In this document: positions 61,952-64,000 of the stretch, one piece after another
Layout of the letters: the number at the start of each line of letters is the position of its first letter
How positions within the stretch are numbered: the first letter of the stretch is position 1
Source of the DNA: Ensifer sp. LC163
GTDB lineage: Bacteria; Pseudomonadota; Alphaproteobacteria; Rhizobiales; Rhizobiaceae
NCBI RefSeq assembly: GCF_001695855.1
Contig: NZ_MBSS01000001.1
Location: forward strand, 310,001-374,000
DNA length: 64,000 bases
Direction of reading: 5' to 3'
Notes under the pieces: generated by a model
Seen by the model: only the letters and a program-made list of their open reading frames with translations
The model's database searches: none
Told to the model about the DNA's origin: nothing
Translations under genes and position numbers: made by a program

Positions 61952-62818
61952 TCAGGCGCCGATCAGCTTCTTGCCTGCGCGCGCAATCCAGGAACTGCCG
62001 CTTTCGCGCGGTTCGAGGCCGCCCGACTGCAACAGCTTGAACGAATCATTATACCACTGGCTGTCCGGATAGTTGTGTCCGAGAACGGCGGCAGCGGTCT
62101 GCGCTTCGGAGGTCACGCCCATTGCGTAATAGGCTTCGACCAGACGGGCCAGCGCTTCTTCGACCTGGTTGGTATTGGGATACTGCTCGACGACGGTGCG
62201 GAAGCGCGACACGGCGGCAAGGTATTCCTTGCGCTCGAGGTAGTAGCGGCCGACCTGCATTTCCTTGCCGGCGAGCTGGTCGCGGGCAAAGCGGATCTTC
62301 GCCTGGGCATCCTCGACATATTGCGAGTCCGGATACTTGTCGACGACGGCCTGCATCGCCTCGATCGCCTTGAAGGCCGGCTTCTGGTCCTGCGTCACGG
62401 CCGGGATCTGCTTGGTATAGGCAAGACCCTGAATGTACTGCGCATAGGCCGCATCTTCCGACTGCGGATAGAGGTTCAGGTAGCGCCCGGTGGAGTTGAT
62501 CGCCTCCTGGTACTGGCCGTTGCGATAGCTGACGAAGGCGTTCATCACCAGCGCCTTACGAGCGTATTCGGAGAACGGATGCTGCCGGTCGAGCGCTTCG
62601 AACTTGCGCGCCGCTTCCGTGGTCTTGCCGGCATTGAGGTTGGCGAGACCCTGGTTGTACAGCACCTCCGGCGGATCGGTCTCGGCCGTCAGCTTGGTGA
62701 TATCGATATCGGGATCGTTCTGGCAGGCTGTAATCAGGGCGCTGCCGGCAACGGCCGCGACTACCACGGCGAACACACGCGCTGACTTTCTCAAATCAAC
62801 AGAAACTGCAAGAACCAT
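61952..62818 (-). CDS. bamD: Outer membrane protein assembly factor BamD
   Basis: A 288-residue lipoprotein of the Bam complex that inserts beta-barrel proteins. A signal peptide leads to the lipobox GSALITAC with Cys about residue 32. Five TPR-like repeats follow ([28 protein letters not shown] in part, [72 protein letters not shown]). The start ATG at 62816-62818 is preceded by GGGAAT at good spacing; an in-frame ATG 18 bp upstream lacks one. It is in the conserved lpxC-bamD-recN order. Confidence 0.96.
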   Translation of the reverse strand: MVLAVSVDLRKSARVFAVVVAAVAGSALITACQNDPDIDITKLTAETDPPEVLYNQGLANLNAGKTTEAARKFEALDRQHPFSEYARKALVMNAFVSYRNGQYQEAINSTGRYLNLYPQSEDAAYAQYIQGLAYTKQIPAVTQDQKPAFKAIEAMQAVVDKYPDSQYVEDAQAKIRFARDQLAGKEMQVGRYYLERKEYLAAVSRFRTVVEQYPNTNQVEEALARLVEAYYAMGVTSEAQTAAAVLGHNYPDSQWYNDSFKLLQSGGLEPRESGSSWIARAGKKLIGA

Positions 62819-62939
62819 CGGATATTCCCGTTCCATTCTGCGGGCATGGACCCCGCCAGACATGCGCTTTTAGAGCAAGTTGCCTCAAGACCGCAACGTC
62901 ATGATCGGTGATTCATGCAAATTTGTGGCGGCGCCGACA

Positions 62940-62964
62940 TGAAAATGCCGGCCTTTCGGCCGGC
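62940..62964 (-). terminator. Terminator after lpxC
   Basis: GCCGGCC (62947-62953) and GGCCGGC (62958-62964) form a perfect stem with a TTTC loop. On the minus strand it is followed by ATTTTCATG. It lies 27 bp past the lpxC stop, so bamD needs its own promoter in the remaining gap. Confidence 0.8.
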
Positions 62965-62990
62965 GACTGGAGGAGATAGTCCTTTTGTTG

Positions 62991-63944
62991 TTATGCGGAC
63001 CAGGGCGCGAAGCCCGGAACTGCAACCGCAACCATGTCGCGCGCACGGGTGCGCTGGCGTGGCGTGGCGGTTTCGACGACCTCGTAGGCGGTCGGATCGC
63101 TGAGCAGAGCCTTGAGCGCATTTGCGTTCATCTTGTGGCCGCCGCGATAGGAACGGTAGCAGCCGATGAACGGTGCGCCGGCGAGCGACAGGTCGCCAAC
63201 GGCGTCGAGCGTCTTGTGGCGCACGAATTCGTCGGTGTAGCGAAGGCCCTCGACATTGACGACCGTATTGTCGTCGGAGATCACGACCGAGTTCTCCAGC
63301 GACGATCCGAGCGCGTAACCGGCAGCCCAGAGGCGCTCGACATCGCGCATGAAGCCGAAGGTGCGGGCACGCGACAGTTCACGCTTGAACACCGAAGGCG
63401 TCATGTCGCCCTTCCAGGCCTGGCGACCGATGAGCGGGCAATCGAAATCGATCTCGACCTCGAAGCGCATGCCGTCATAGGGCGTGAACTCCGACCAGGA
63501 GGCGCCCGATTCGATTCGCACCGGCTTGATCACGCGGATGTAGCGACGCTTGACGGCAAGCGCGCGGACGCCAACCTGCTCGATCGCATCGATGAAGGGT
63601 TCGGAGCTGCCGTCCATGATCGGCATCTCGGCGCCGTGAACCTCGATGGTGAGGTTGTCCAGGCCGAGCGCGTAGATCGCGGCCATCACATGCTCGATCG
63701 TTGCGATCGAGGTGGCCGGCGACATGCCGAGGACAGTGCAGAGATCGGTGTTGCCGACCTGCGAGGAAACCGCCTTGAACTCGCTCACGCGGCCATTGGC
63801 GAGAACGCGCTGGAAAACGATGCCCGCATCGGCTTCGGCCGGATGAAAGGTGATCTCCACCTCGGCGCCGGAATGAACGCCAATTCCCTTGAGCGTTACC
63901 GGGCTAGCGATCGTGGTCTGAAACCCGAGCAGTTCGATTCCCAT
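62991..63944 (-). CDS. lpxC: UDP-3-O-acyl-N-acetylglucosamine deacetylase
   Basis: A 317-residue zinc enzyme that commits lipid A synthesis. LLGFQTTIASPVTLKGIGVHSGAEVEITFHPA (described as QTTIASPV and GIGVHSG) starts it. Metal ligands are His85 in ATIEHVMAAI, His243 and Asp247 in RHKTLDAVGDLSL; His270 (GGHKMN) is the general acid. ATG at 63942-63944 is the start giving MGIELLGFQTT. Its position beside bamD-recN-ligA is the end of the rhizobial division and envelope cluster; ftsZ would be expected upstream beyond the window. Confidence 0.96.
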   Translation of the reverse strand: MGIELLGFQTTIASPVTLKGIGVHSGAEVEITFHPAEADAGIVFQRVLANGRVSEFKAVSSQVGNTDLCTVLGMSPATSIATIEHVMAAIYALGLDNLTIEVHGAEMPIMDGSSEPFIDAIEQVGVRALAVKRRYIRVIKPVRIESGASWSEFTPYDGMRFEVEIDFDCPLIGRQAWKGDMTPSVFKRELSRARTFGFMRDVERLWAAGYALGSSLENSVVISDDNTVVNVEGLRYTDEFVRHKTLDAVGDLSLAGAPFIGCYRSYRGGHKMNANALKALLSDPTAYEVVETATPRQRTRARDMVAVAVPGFAPWSA

Positions 63945-64000
63945 TCTCGTCTTCACTTTCAATACCTATGGCCATGAGGCCCAAACATCAGGCGGATGCA

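Overview
The window looks like a stretch of a Rhizobiales chromosome, most likely Sinorhizobium/Ensifer or a close relative. This is an inference from three things. Coding DNA is GC-rich with strong G/C at third codon positions. Gene blocks follow rhizobial order (dfrA-hflK-hflC-DUF2065, then degP; lpxC-bamD-recN-ligA; an sspB-DUF4169-RHH block). The tmRNA gene is circularly permuted and encodes the tag ANDNYAEARLAA. There are no plasmid, phage or complete insertion-sequence genes. Short palindromic repeats are unusually dense.

Layout. 0-2 kb: the end of an unidentified gene, several palindromic repeats, and a LysR gene divergent from a tiny ORF. 2-8 kb (minus strand): GST, dfrA, hflK, hflC, a DUF2065 protein, an ACT-domain protein and a DegP/HtrA protease, i.e. 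folate metabolism and membrane protein quality control. 8.4-13.1 kb: a sulfatase and a fused transporter/spermidine-synthase-like protein form an accessory module with operator-like inverted repeats upstream. 13.2-17.4 kb: a long-form thyA, DUF2853, permuted ssrA next to the gene for the SspB adaptor, DUF4169, an RHH protein, and a GGDEF gene broken by a repeat insertion. 17.8-29.6 kb: a beta-barrel protein, a giant AsmA protein, an FAD-linked dehydrogenase, DUF1772 and an RND efflux pair. 29.9-33.9 kb: a Tat-exported cyclase-family hydrolase, an AhpD-like protein and a UvrD/PcrA helicase with an odd insertion.

34-47 kb: DUF488, GNAT, a membrane adenylate cyclase, an isochorismatase-like hydrolase, an orphan HsdR_N nuclease, a phosphoribosyltransferase, an intact diguanylate cyclase, CreA, a tyrosine-rich secreted peptide, CheW plus an MCP, Sco and PrmA. 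47-57 kb: an anti-Shine-Dalgarno small RNA, an M24 peptidase, AzlCD, PanBC, two VOC proteins, and an SDR gene divergent from a LysR gene. 57.9-64 kb: ligA, recN, bamD and lpxC, the end of the division/envelope cluster.

The most notable signal is a family of roughly 100-bp two-hairpin repeats, about 15 intact or decayed copies in 64 kb. Hairpin arms show compensatory changes. Most intact copies are flanked by TA. One copy sits inside a GGDEF coding sequence whose two halves rejoin in frame when it is removed. This behaves like a TA-targeting miniature mobile element, and several copies donate stop codons or a possible start codon to neighbouring genes. All coordinates of RNA ends, residue positions and domain limits are estimates read by eye.
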